Assembly: GCF_947497275.1 (NCBI RefSeq)
Contig: NZ_CANMFS010000012.1
Span: 1-64,000, forward strand
Origin: an uncultured Sulfitobacter sp.
GTDB taxonomy: Bacteria; Pseudomonadota; Alphaproteobacteria; Rhodobacterales; Rhodobacteraceae
Direction: 5' to 3'
Length of the DNA stretch: 64,000 nt
Of the stretch, positions 19,450 through 27,846 are shown piece after piece. The notes below the pieces were generated by a model. That model saw nothing but the letters and a program-made list of their open reading frames with translations. It made no database searches and was not told where the DNA came from. The position numbers and the translations under genes are program-made. The first letter of the stretch is position 1. Each line of letters opens with the position of its first letter.

Positions 19450-19536
19450 GATGACTTCGGGGCGCGAGACGCCGGAGAGGCTTTTGCGCGCGGTGTGACC
19501 GGTAGGGGCTTTTGCGGATCCGCCGGGAACGGAGGC

Positions 19537-19564
19537 GAAACAGACCCTAACCCGGGTCTGTTTC
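19537..19564 (-). terminator. Hairpin overlapping the end of a glycosyltransferase gene
   Basis: GAAACAGACCC and GGGTCTGTTTC form an 11-bp perfect stem with a 6-base loop, spanning the last codons and stop of the 19547-21421 gene. On the minus strand the stem is followed by only a short T stretch. It probably terminates that transcript. Confidence 0.5.
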
Positions 19565-21421
19565 GGTAATCTTCGGCACGAACCGTGTATCCCACTGCCC
19601 CGACACATGGTGAAGCTCGGTGCAGGTGACGGTCTCTCCGAAAACCACGACGCGGGTATCGGTGCCGGTGATTTCGGCGCGCAGCGCGTCGTGGATGCGC
19701 TTGATGCCGTTGGTGGGCAGGGCATAGTCGTAAAGCTCGACGATGCCGATTGTCTTTCCCTCCTGCCTGAGCGCGCCCACCCGGTCGATCACCGACCACA
19801 TGGTTTGGGACGCCAGGCGGAAGTCACCGGCGAAGATCACGTCGAAATGCTGTGCCTCGGCCAGCAGTTCCTTGCGTTCGGGACGCATCATGGGCGGCAC
19901 GGGAAAGGGCCGGTTCGCGATGTCGTTGGTGTATTTCAGCGTTTCGGCCTGCTTGTGGTGGGCACGCTGCGCGTCGAAATACTCCTTGCGTACGCCGAAG
20001 TAGAAACCGTTCATGCCCATAACATCGTCGGCGACGACCGAGGTGTCGGAATCGCGCTGGAACGACAGCGGGCCTGTCTGCATGTCCTTGACGCAGTCCT
20101 TGCCAAAGGTCTTTTGCATCCGGCGGATCATTTCACTGTCGGCGGCGAAACGCACCGTGTCCCAGTATCCCAGCGCCTCGCGGACCGGCGCGCGCCGGAA
20201 CATCAGCGACGAGGTGTTGTGGATGATGAAATTACCCCGCCCCGTCCAGCGCAGAAAGCGCAGGTCGGACATGGCGCGGGCCTGTTGCGAGGTGCAGGCG
20301 ATCTTGTCCCCGTTGGCCATCAGATAGCGCGCCTGCGTCTCTAACTTGGCCGGATGAGACCAGTCGTCGGCGTCGTGCAGGGTGACGTAATCGCCGGTGG
20401 CGATGTCGAGCCCGTGGTTGCGCGCGCGGTAGGCGCCGCCGTTGACGGGCATGGCGATGAACTTTACGCGCGGGTCGCGGGCGGTGAAGTCGGCCACCAC
20501 CTCGGCGGTGTTGTCGGGGCCCGCGTCGTCCAGCACCAGCGCCTCCCAGTTCTGCCAGCTTTGTTCGGACAGGCTGCGCAGGGTGGTGGGCAGGGTGTCC
20601 GCCGCGTCGTAGGACGCGATCAGCACGGTGATCTTGGGCCCGTCCGTCACGGCGGGCAGCGGCGCGGGGGTGGTCAGCCGGTCGTAGGGCGTGGGCCCGT
20701 CGTCCAGCAGCGACAGTGCGGGGATGTCATAGTCCGCCAGCACCCGGTTGATCCAGTCCAGCCGCGCCTCGGGCGCGTCTTCGAGATTGGCCCGCGCCAG
20801 CATCACGTCGGGGGTGATGTCATCGGGATCGGCGGCATCGAACAGCGCGCGGCCCGCGTCATTCGCGCCCAGCCGGTGATGGCACAGCAACTCGACGGTC
20901 AGCAGTTTGGCGCGGAAGTCGCTGTCGGGGGCCAGCCGGTGGGCGCGCGTCAGGAACCCCAGCGCCTGTTCATAGCGCCCCTCGCGCATCTCCCACAGCG
21001 CCAGTTCGCGCAGCGCCATGGCGCGGGCGGCGGGGATGTCGCTGGTGTCGGCGAGGCTGCGCATGTCGGCCAATGCAGGGTCTGTAAAGCCCAAACCGAG
21101 CAGTTTGCCGCGCACCCGGTCGACCTCGCGGTAGGCGAGCATGAGCGGATCGGGCGATTTGCGGCGGTTTTCCTTCACCCCGTGCAGTACGTAGTGCAGC
21201 AGCGGGTTCATCCCCGTGCGGGCGACATCGGGGTAGGCGCGCAGGTAGTTGCGGGTGTGGAACGTCTTGCCGGGGTTGCGCCCCATCGCGGCGCCGTAGC
21301 GCATGTAGTGCACCGCCGGGTGCAGCCCGAGCATGGCCACATCGGGGTATGTCTCGCAATACCAGGTGCTGTGGATGAGACCGGACTCGCGCACGGTTTC
21401 TACTTGTTCGTCAAATGTCAT
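19547..21421 (-). CDS. GT2 glycosyltransferase with N-terminal YPDV repeats
   Basis: 624 residues from ATG 21421 (a TTG two codons upstream is less likely). Residues about 15-105 contain two YPDV modules (WYCETYPDVAMLGLHPAVHY and LRAYPDVARTGMNPLLHY). A helical, TPR-like region follows (about 130-230). A GT2 domain starts near 261 with TVLIASYDAADTL, DDAGPD near 299 and DADDW near 350. The remaining 200 residues match those of the neighbour at 25062-27149 closely, including the RWTGRG and ADSEMIRRM segments, so the two are paralogues. Acceptor and donor are unknown. It is transcribed away from the 21687 gene. Confidence 0.85.
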   Translation of the reverse strand: MTFDEQVETVRESGLIHSTWYCETYPDVAMLGLHPAVHYMRYGAAMGRNPGKTFHTRNYLRAYPDVARTGMNPLLHYVLHGVKENRRKSPDPLMLAYREVDRVRGKLLGLGFTDPALADMRSLADTSDIPAARAMALRELALWEMREGRYEQALGFLTRAHRLAPDSDFRAKLLTVELLCHHRLGANDAGRALFDAADPDDITPDVMLARANLEDAPEARLDWINRVLADYDIPALSLLDDGPTPYDRLTTPAPLPAVTDGPKITVLIASYDAADTLPTTLRSLSEQSWQNWEALVLDDAGPDNTAEVVADFTARDPRVKFIAMPVNGGAYRARNHGLDIATGDYVTLHDADDWSHPAKLETQARYLMANGDKIACTSQQARAMSDLRFLRWTGRGNFIIHNTSSLMFRRAPVREALGYWDTVRFAADSEMIRRMQKTFGKDCVKDMQTGPLSFQRDSDTSVVADDVMGMNGFYFGVRKEYFDAQRAHHKQAETLKYTNDIANRPFPVPPMMRPERKELLAEAQHFDVIFAGDFRLASQTMWSVIDRVGALRQEGKTIGIVELYDYALPTNGIKRIHDALRAEITGTDTRVVVFGETVTCTELHHVSGQWDTRFVPKITETDPG

Positions 21422-21686
21422 CGCCAAACCGTATTTCCGAAATAAAGTGCCTGTCTGAATGTCTTTCTAGGATGAAAATCGCGGCGGGGCCACTGCGGTT
21501 CGGCCTGCTTCGGCAACTTGTCGGGCGGGTGTGGCACCGGCGATGCGCTGTCGCGTGCCTGCGCCCGAACCGGGCCGCGTCCGGCGCGCGGAGGCCCGTT
21601 TACCTCGCTCCGAAAGCCCCCTACAGTCGGTGCGGTACATGACGGGTATGGGGCGGTTATCCCCACGCAGCAGGAGGGTCCGGACG

Positions 21687-22250
21687 ATGGGTGAGACGAC
21701 ACAGGTGACCGGCGCAGCGCAACCGGACGAGGACATCCAGCAGATGCTGCGCGCGGAGATTGCCACGCTGAACGCAGACATGCAGGACCGGTTTCGTGAA
21801 ATCGCCGTGCTGACCCGGATGCTGGAAGAGGCGGAAGCCCGTTTCGAGGAGCGGATGGCGCATCGGGTCAGGGTGCTGACCCGCAAGTACGAGGTGCCGG
21901 TGGTGCTGGCGCAGGCCGCGCAGGCGGTGGCGCAGCAGGGATTCGCCGCCGGGATGCCGACGTTTGAGCAGCAACGTGCGGCGCTGGGAGAAAGCGCGGT
22001 GTTCGACGGGGCCTGGTATCTGGAAACCTACAAGGATGTGGCGCAGGCGGGGATGGCGCCCGAAGACCATTATCTTCGGGCCGGTGCCTTCGAGGGGCGC
22101 GACCCCGGACCGGCGTTTTCGAGCCTGGACTATTACATGGCCAATCCGGACGTGGCGCAGGCGGGGTGGCCCGCGTTGTCGCATTACCTGATGCTGGGGC
22201 AGTCCGAAAACCGCATGCTGCGGCTGGTGGCGCCGGACGAAGACGGCTGA
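21687..22250 (+). CDS. Small coiled-coil protein with two YPDV repeats
   Basis: 187 residues from ATG 21687, which has GGAGGG nearby. Residues about 20-70 are predicted coiled coil (charged heptads around LNADMQDRFREIAVLTRMLE). Residues about 105-180 hold two YPDV modules (WYLETYKDVAQAG and YYMANPDVAQAG). No catalytic domain is present. The gene starts a plus-strand run of three genes with 13-bp and overlapping junctions, so it may be an accessory or scaffold subunit for the glycosyltransferases that carry the same module. The 265 bp upstream show no other gene. Confidence 0.7.
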   Translation: MGETTQVTGAAQPDEDIQQMLRAEIATLNADMQDRFREIAVLTRMLEEAEARFEERMAHRVRVLTRKYEVPVVLAQAAQAVAQQGFAAGMPTFEQQRAALGESAVFDGAWYLETYKDVAQAGMAPEDHYLRAGAFEGRDPGPAFSSLDYYMANPDVAQAGWPALSHYLMLGQSENRMLRLVAPDEDG

Positions 22251-22263
22251 TCGCCGGCGCGAC

Positions 22264-25065
22264 ATGACCTCCGAGGTATTCCCCGAACCCGCCGACATTC
22301 AATCCGAAGAGCGGCTGAGCTTTGACCCGCTGTGGTATCTGCGCACCTACGGCGATGTGCAGGCCTCGGGCATGGACCCGTGGGATCATTACCTGCGCAT
22401 GGGCCGTGCCGAGGGACGCCAGCCCGGGCCGCTGCGGGCGCTGGAGCTCGACCATCTGCTGTGGCGCGGGTTCGAGGACATGGCGCTGCCGGGGCTACAA
22501 GAGCTGCTGGCGGGCGAGAATGCGCGCGACCGGGCCGCCGCCGGCTGGGTCCTCGCGCGGTGGTGGCGCGAGGCGGGCGATGTCGTTGCCGCCGACGCGG
22601 CGCTGGCGGTGTTCCACGACACGCCCGAGCCCTTGCAGCCGCTGCGGTTCGCGGGTCCGTGGCTGTTGGGGGTGCAGCTGGCGCTGGAGGTCGGCGACGC
22701 GCCCCGCGCGGGCACCCTGCTCGATGCCGGTGTGGCGCGCTTTGGCCCCTTGCCCGATTTCGACCTGGCGCGGCTGTTGATCCACAGCCATCTGGGCATG
22801 GACGACTACATGCTGTCGGACGATCTGCACCGGCTTTATACCGCGCGCGGACTGGTGCCGGTGTCGCTGGATACACGGACGGGCAGCGACGCGCGCAGCC
22901 GGTTCGACCGGTTGCAGGGCAGCGCCGCGTCCGCGCCCGACGGGCCGCATCCGTTGGTGAGCGTGATCGTGCCGGTCTATAACGGCGCTGCGGGCTTGGG
23001 TCTGGCGCTGTCGGGGCTGTCGGCGCAAAGCTGGCCCGCCCTCGAGATTCTGGTGGTTGACGACGGGTCCACCGACGACACCGTCGCCGTCGCGCGCAAG
23101 GCCGCCGAACGCGACGACCGCATCAAAATCATCGCGTTAGAGACAAATCAAGGGGCCTATCCCGCCCGCAACGCGGGCTTTGCCGCGGCCACGGGGGCGT
23201 TCATCACGGTTCATGACGCTGACGACTGGTCGCACCCCGAAAAGATCGCGCTTCAGGTCGGCCGTCTGATCGCGGACGACAGCCTGCAGGCCACCGTTTC
23301 GCACTGGGTGCGGGTCAGCGACGATCTGGACATGACCCGCTGGCGGATGGAGGACGCGTGGATCTACCGCAACGTGTCTTCGCTGATGGTACGCGCCACG
23401 GTGCGCGACGAGATCGGGTTCTGGGACCGGGTGCGGGTCAATGCGGATACGGAATATTACTACCGCCTCATCGCCGCCTACGGCGCGCAGGCGATCGCCG
23501 AGGTGGCGGCGGGCATCCCCCTGGCCTTTGGCCGTTCGGCGGCGCAATCGCTGACCGGGCAGTCGGCGACCCACCTGCGCACGCAGTTCGGCGGCGTGCG
23601 GCGCGACTACATGGATGCGGCGCTGTACTGGCAAGCCTGCGCCGGGGAGCGCGCGGATCTGTATCTGCCCCAGCATCCCGAACAGCGCCCGTTTCGCATT
23701 CCCGCCCTTATCGGGGTCGGGGACGCGGATGGTCCGGAAACGGATTTCGACATTCTGTCGGCGTCGGATCTGTTCGATGCGCAATGGTACCGGCTGAGCA
23801 ACATGGACGTGTTGCTGGCGGATGTGAATCCGGTGCGCCATTACCTTGAGGGTGGGGCGGTCGAGAACCGCGATCCCGGCCCGCGCTTCAGCAGCGGCGG
23901 CTACCGCCGCGCGCAGGGTCTGACGGCGGAAGAAAACCCTCTGCTGCACTTTGAGCGCCACGGACGGCAGGGCGATCCGCTGCCGGGGTTCAAAGGGGCG
24001 CTGTCCGGGTCGGACCTGCCACGGGTGATGATGTTCGCCCATACCTCGGGACAGACCCTGTTCGGGGCGGAGCGCAGCATGCTCAGCGTGGTGTCGCGCA
24101 TGGCGCGGCGCGGGCAGGCGCCGGTGGTGGTGTTGCCCGCACTGCGCAATCCGGCGTACCTTGAGGCATTGCTGGAAATGTCGGTGGCGGTGGAGGTCGT
24201 ACCGCAGATGTGGCGCCACGCCCTGCGCGACCCGGCCCCCGAGACGGTTTCGGAATTGCGTGACCTGATCCGGCAATATGATGTGCAGGAGGTGCATGTG
24301 AACACGCTGGTACTGGATGCACCGCTGCTGGCGGCGCGCGCGCAAGGCGTGCCATCGGCGGTACATGTGCGCGAGATGCCGGCACAGGACGTCGCGCTGT
24401 GCCGCGCGCTGGGGGACACGGCGGAGGCGCTGCGGGCGCGGCTGCTGGCGCAGGCGGACCGGTTCATCGCCAATTCGGAGCCGGTGGCGGACTGGCTGGC
24501 CGCACCCGCGCGCACCGTGGTGCGGCCCAATTCCGTGGACGAGGCGTTGTTCGACCTGCCGTATCTGGCGCATCAGAGCCTGACTGTGGCTCTGATCAGC
24601 AGCAATATCGCCAAGAAGGGGATCGCGGATTTTCTGGAAGTGGCGCGGATCGTGGCGCAGCAGGGCGCCGACATCCGGTTTTCGCTGTTCGGTCCGGCCA
24701 GCGTGGAGTTGCATCTGTTGCGGCCCTGGCCCGAGAACGTCAGCTTTCGCGGCTATGCCGAGACGCCCGCCACGGCGCTGGCCGAGGTCGATGTGGTGAT
24801 GAGCCTGTCGAAATTCGCGGAATCCTTTGGCCGCACGGTGATGGAGGCGATGGCGGCGGGCCGTCCGGTGATCTGCTACGACCGGGGCGCGCCGCCGACG
24901 CTGGTGCAGTCGGGCCACACCGGGTTTGTCGTGCCCGCCGACGATACACAGGCCGCTGCCCGCGCGGTGCTGGCGTTGCACGCCGCGCGTACCCAACGCG
25001 CGCGGATGAGCGTGCGCGCGCGGGTCCGCGCCCGCACGCTGCAGGATCAGGCGATGCAGGCATGA
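22264..25065 (+). CDS. Dual glycosyltransferase: GT2 and GT4 domains with YPDV repeats
   Basis: 933 residues. A YPDV module is at about 20-60, a helical region to about 200, a GT2 domain at about 232-340 (VSVIVPVYNG, DDGSTD near 265, DADDW near 317), a second YPDV module at about 497-570, and a GT4 (GT-B fold) domain from about 585 to the end with an ESFGRTVMEAMAAG acid-rich motif near 853. Two fused transferases suggest that the protein adds two different sugars or makes a repeating disaccharide. It begins 13 bp after the previous gene and overlaps the next by ATGA. Confidence 0.85.
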   Translation: MTSEVFPEPADIQSEERLSFDPLWYLRTYGDVQASGMDPWDHYLRMGRAEGRQPGPLRALELDHLLWRGFEDMALPGLQELLAGENARDRAAAGWVLARWWREAGDVVAADAALAVFHDTPEPLQPLRFAGPWLLGVQLALEVGDAPRAGTLLDAGVARFGPLPDFDLARLLIHSHLGMDDYMLSDDLHRLYTARGLVPVSLDTRTGSDARSRFDRLQGSAASAPDGPHPLVSVIVPVYNGAAGLGLALSGLSAQSWPALEILVVDDGSTDDTVAVARKAAERDDRIKIIALETNQGAYPARNAGFAAATGAFITVHDADDWSHPEKIALQVGRLIADDSLQATVSHWVRVSDDLDMTRWRMEDAWIYRNVSSLMVRATVRDEIGFWDRVRVNADTEYYYRLIAAYGAQAIAEVAAGIPLAFGRSAAQSLTGQSATHLRTQFGGVRRDYMDAALYWQACAGERADLYLPQHPEQRPFRIPALIGVGDADGPETDFDILSASDLFDAQWYRLSNMDVLLADVNPVRHYLEGGAVENRDPGPRFSSGGYRRAQGLTAEENPLLHFERHGRQGDPLPGFKGALSGSDLPRVMMFAHTSGQTLFGAERSMLSVVSRMARRGQAPVVVLPALRNPAYLEALLEMSVAVEVVPQMWRHALRDPAPETVSELRDLIRQYDVQEVHVNTLVLDAPLLAARAQGVPSAVHVREMPAQDVALCRALGDTAEALRARLLAQADRFIANSEPVADWLAAPARTVVRPNSVDEALFDLPYLAHQSLTVALISSNIAKKGIADFLEVARIVAQQGADIRFSLFGPASVELHLLRPWPENVSFRGYAETPATALAEVDVVMSLSKFAESFGRTVMEAMAAGRPVICYDRGAPPTLVQSGHTGFVVPADDTQAAARAVLALHAARTQRARMSVRARVRARTLQDQAMQA

Positions 25066-27149
25066 GGGGTCTGTCACGGGATGCACGCGTCGATCTGGTG
25101 GAACGGTCCGGGCTGTTCGACATGGATTGGTATGTGATGCGCTACGGCGATGTGGCGCAGGTCGGGATGCATCCGGTCTGGCACTATCTGAAATACGGGC
25201 CCGCCCTGGGCCGCGATCCCGGACCCGGGTTCGAGACCGGCTATTACCTGCAGGCCAATGCGGATGTGGCGGCGGGGGGGATCAACCCGCTGTTGCATTA
25301 TCTGTTGCAGGGCCGCGCCGAGGGGCGCGCGCCGACCCGCCGGGCCGTGCTGGACCAAGAGGGCACGGCGCGGATCGACGCGCTGCGCGACTGTTTGTGG
25401 GGGCAGGGGCTGGAGACCCCGGCGCGCGCGGCGCTGGACGAGCTGACACGGGACGCGCAAACGCCGCTGGTGCGGGGCATGGCAGCGTGGGAGTTGGCGA
25501 TCTGGCATCTGCGCGCGGGCGCGGCGGCGCGCGCACTGGATCTGATCACACGCGCGCGCGCCGGGGTCGAGGACGTGCAGGCCCGGCGCCGGCTTGTGAC
25601 GCTGGAGCAGATGACGTTTGATCTGCTGGACGACCGGCCCGGCGCGATGGCGGCGTTCGACTACGCCGAGAGCCGGGGCCATGTCGGGCCGGACGCGATG
25701 TTGGCGCGGGCCAATATGGAGCCTGACGCGACGGCGCGGCTGATATGGCTCAACCGGGTGTTTGCTTCCTTCGGGCTGGCGGCGGCGGATCTGGGGGGGG
25801 CGGACGACCTGCCGCCCTTCGACCGGCTGGAGCCGGCCGCGCCCCAGGCCGGGCAACCTCGCAACGCGGGCCCCAAGGTCAGCGTTCTGATCGCTGCGCA
25901 CAAGGCGCGCGCGACGCTGGGCACCGCCCTGCGCGCGCTCAGCCAGCAGACCTGGGGCAACCTTGAGATTCTGGTGATCGACGACGCCAGCCCCGACGGC
26001 ACCGCAGCACTGGCGCGGGATTGGGCGCGGCGCGACGCGCGGATCCGGGTGCTGGCGCTGAAGCGCAACCTGGGCGCCTACGGCGCGCGCAATCACGGGC
26101 TGGCACGGGCGAGGGGCGATTACGTCACGTTGATGGACGCCGACGACTGGGCGCATCCGGCCCGGATCGAGCGGCACGTGGCGCATATGGAGGGGCATCC
26201 CGACTGCATCGCGAGCACGTCGCAACAGGTGCGCGCGGGTGCGGATCTTACCTTTCGGCGCTGGACCGGGCGCGGCGATCTGATCACGCGCAACACCGCA
26301 TCGGTGTTTTTCCGGCGCAAGGCCGTGATCGCCCGTCTGGGCGGGTGGGACACGGTACGGGTGGCGGCGGACAGCGAAATGATCCGGCGCATGGGGCATG
26401 TGTTCGGGGCCGGGGCGGTGGCGCATCTGGAAACCGGCCCGCTGACGGTACAGCGCGATCACGCGGGATCGGCGGTGGCGGACCCGGCGCTGGGAATTCA
26501 GGGCGTGGCTTACGGCGCGCGGCGCGCCTATCGCGGGGCGCAGGCGCATCACCACGCGCACGCGCAAAGTCTGCGCTACAAAGGGCGCGCGCCCTTTGCG
26601 GTGCCTGCGATCCTGCGCGGTGCGGTGCCCGCGCCCTTGCGGGTCGTGCTGGCGGCGGATCTGGGCAGGCAGGGGGCGGCCCTTGCCGCCGCGCGCGCGC
26701 TGGCGGCAGGGGCGGGGCGGGCGCGGATCGCCGTGGGGCTGGTGCACTGGCCGGTCTTCGATCCGGCGCGCGCCGGGGGGGCGGAGGCAGAGATGGACCC
26801 CGCCCTGCGCGACGCGATCGACGGCAGAACGGTGCAGGAACTGACCTATGGCGAAACTGTGGACTGTGACCTGATGCTGATGCTGGACGTGGCCTGTCTG
26901 GCGCATCTGCCACGCTATCTGCCGCAGATCACGGCGGCGCGGCGCGGGATCGTCCTGCGCCCCGGCGAAACGGTGCCGCAGGTGGATGCGGATCTGGACC
27001 TGTCGGGTGTGCTCTGGCTGCCCACGGGGGATGCCGCGCGCGAGATGCTGGCGGACGATCCGCAGAAAACCGTCTGGCGCGGCGACTGGCGCGAAGACAG
27101 GGCCGGAGGCAACCTCTCGGCACTGCAACAGCTTCTGGATGCGCCCTGA
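25062..27149 (+). CDS. GT2 glycosyltransferase with YPDV repeats, paralogue of 19547-21421
   Basis: 695 residues starting at the ATG that overlaps the upstream stop by 4 bp. Two YPDV modules at about 10-95 (WYVMRYGDVAQVG, YYLQANADVAAGG), a helical middle, and a GT2 domain from about 271 (KVSVLIAAHKARATL), DDASPDG near 306 and DADDW near 359. The C-terminal half aligns by eye along its length with the opposite-strand gene at 19547-21421. GC is very high here (runs of alternating GC). It ends the glycosyltransferase run; 145 bp of lower-GC sequence follow. Confidence 0.85.
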   Translation: MRGLSRDARVDLVERSGLFDMDWYVMRYGDVAQVGMHPVWHYLKYGPALGRDPGPGFETGYYLQANADVAAGGINPLLHYLLQGRAEGRAPTRRAVLDQEGTARIDALRDCLWGQGLETPARAALDELTRDAQTPLVRGMAAWELAIWHLRAGAAARALDLITRARAGVEDVQARRRLVTLEQMTFDLLDDRPGAMAAFDYAESRGHVGPDAMLARANMEPDATARLIWLNRVFASFGLAAADLGGADDLPPFDRLEPAAPQAGQPRNAGPKVSVLIAAHKARATLGTALRALSQQTWGNLEILVIDDASPDGTAALARDWARRDARIRVLALKRNLGAYGARNHGLARARGDYVTLMDADDWAHPARIERHVAHMEGHPDCIASTSQQVRAGADLTFRRWTGRGDLITRNTASVFFRRKAVIARLGGWDTVRVAADSEMIRRMGHVFGAGAVAHLETGPLTVQRDHAGSAVADPALGIQGVAYGARRAYRGAQAHHHAHAQSLRYKGRAPFAVPAILRGAVPAPLRVVLAADLGRQGAALAAARALAAGAGRARIAVGLVHWPVFDPARAGGAEAEMDPALRDAIDGRTVQELTYGETVDCDLMLMLDVACLAHLPRYLPQITAARRGIVLRPGETVPQVDADLDLSGVLWLPTGDAAREMLADDPQKTVWRGDWREDRAGGNLSALQQLLDAP

Positions 27150-27294
27150 TCGCGCGGGGGCGGCCAAGTGAGGCCGAAACTGCCCTTGGCGATGTAGACT
27201 TGGATGTGAGAAGGGGCTAGAAAAGCGCGATTATCGGAACTTGTATTATTATTCAACAGCTTCGGGTTTAGTTGATACTTTGGTAGGATAATTC

Positions 27295-27846
27295 ATGGAA
27301 ATGCAGCCCTTTGTAGCGGTCCTGATGGAGGGGGGCACGTCCTCGGAAAGACCGATCAGCCTGAAAACCGGAAACGCCTGTGCGGATGGCCTTGAAAAAG
27401 CCGGCTACCGCGTTGCCAGAGTGGACGTCCAAGACGACGGCGACGGTCAGACGACCGCAAAAGATATGGCGGTCTTGGCGCGGCGTGTGTGGGAAGATTT
27501 TCCACAATGCAGATCGCTTTTTTCCGTCGGATCCTTTTCGTTCAACGGCGAAAGCTACAGGAATACCAACGATCTGCTGTTCAAGAACAAGTATGTAATC
27601 GGTCTTAAGGCGGGAACGACGAAAACCCTCACAAGAAATCTCGTATCGATTTTTGACGCAGAGGGCGAGATCTATGTTGGCGTGTCGCTGAACTGTTCTG
27701 ACAAAAAAATCAGGGACCAGTCGGCCCTGGATCTGCTGAAACACGCAGAGTCAGAACGCGCATCAAAAAAGATCACGTATCCGCCCGGATCGAAAGAGCC
27801 AACGCGTGTGGGTGATGTAAATAACGTGGAAAAAAAATGTCAGTAG
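27295..27846 (+). CDS. D-Ala-D-Ala ligase N-domain-like protein, no ATP-grasp domain
   Basis: 183 residues. The first 45 residues ([20 protein letters not shown], then a nucleotide-fold helix and strand) closely resemble the N-terminal domain of D-alanine:D-alanine ligase, with the SSER loop intact. The rest does not match: the LHGxxGEDG motif and the whole ATP-grasp domain are missing, and residues 46-183 are unfamiliar. It cannot be an active ligase by itself. Its last 10 bp overlap the start of the MurF-like fusion gene, so the two are surely co-translated. It may be a substrate-binding or regulatory partner, or a decayed gene. Base composition is clearly lower in GC than the preceding glycosyltransferases, suggesting separate origin. 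Confidence 0.6.
   Translation: MEMQPFVAVLMEGGTSSERPISLKTGNACADGLEKAGYRVARVDVQDDGDGQTTAKDMAVLARRVWEDFPQCRSLFSVGSFSFNGESYRNTNDLLFKNKYVIGLKAGTTKTLTRNLVSIFDAEGEIYVGVSLNCSDKKIRDQSALDLLKHAESERASKKITYPPGSKEPTRVGDVNNVEKKCQ

Noticed and set aside
27295..27846. Functional D-Ala-D-Ala ligase
   Set aside because: The ATP-grasp domain and LHGxxGEDG motif are absent; only the N-terminal 45 residues match.
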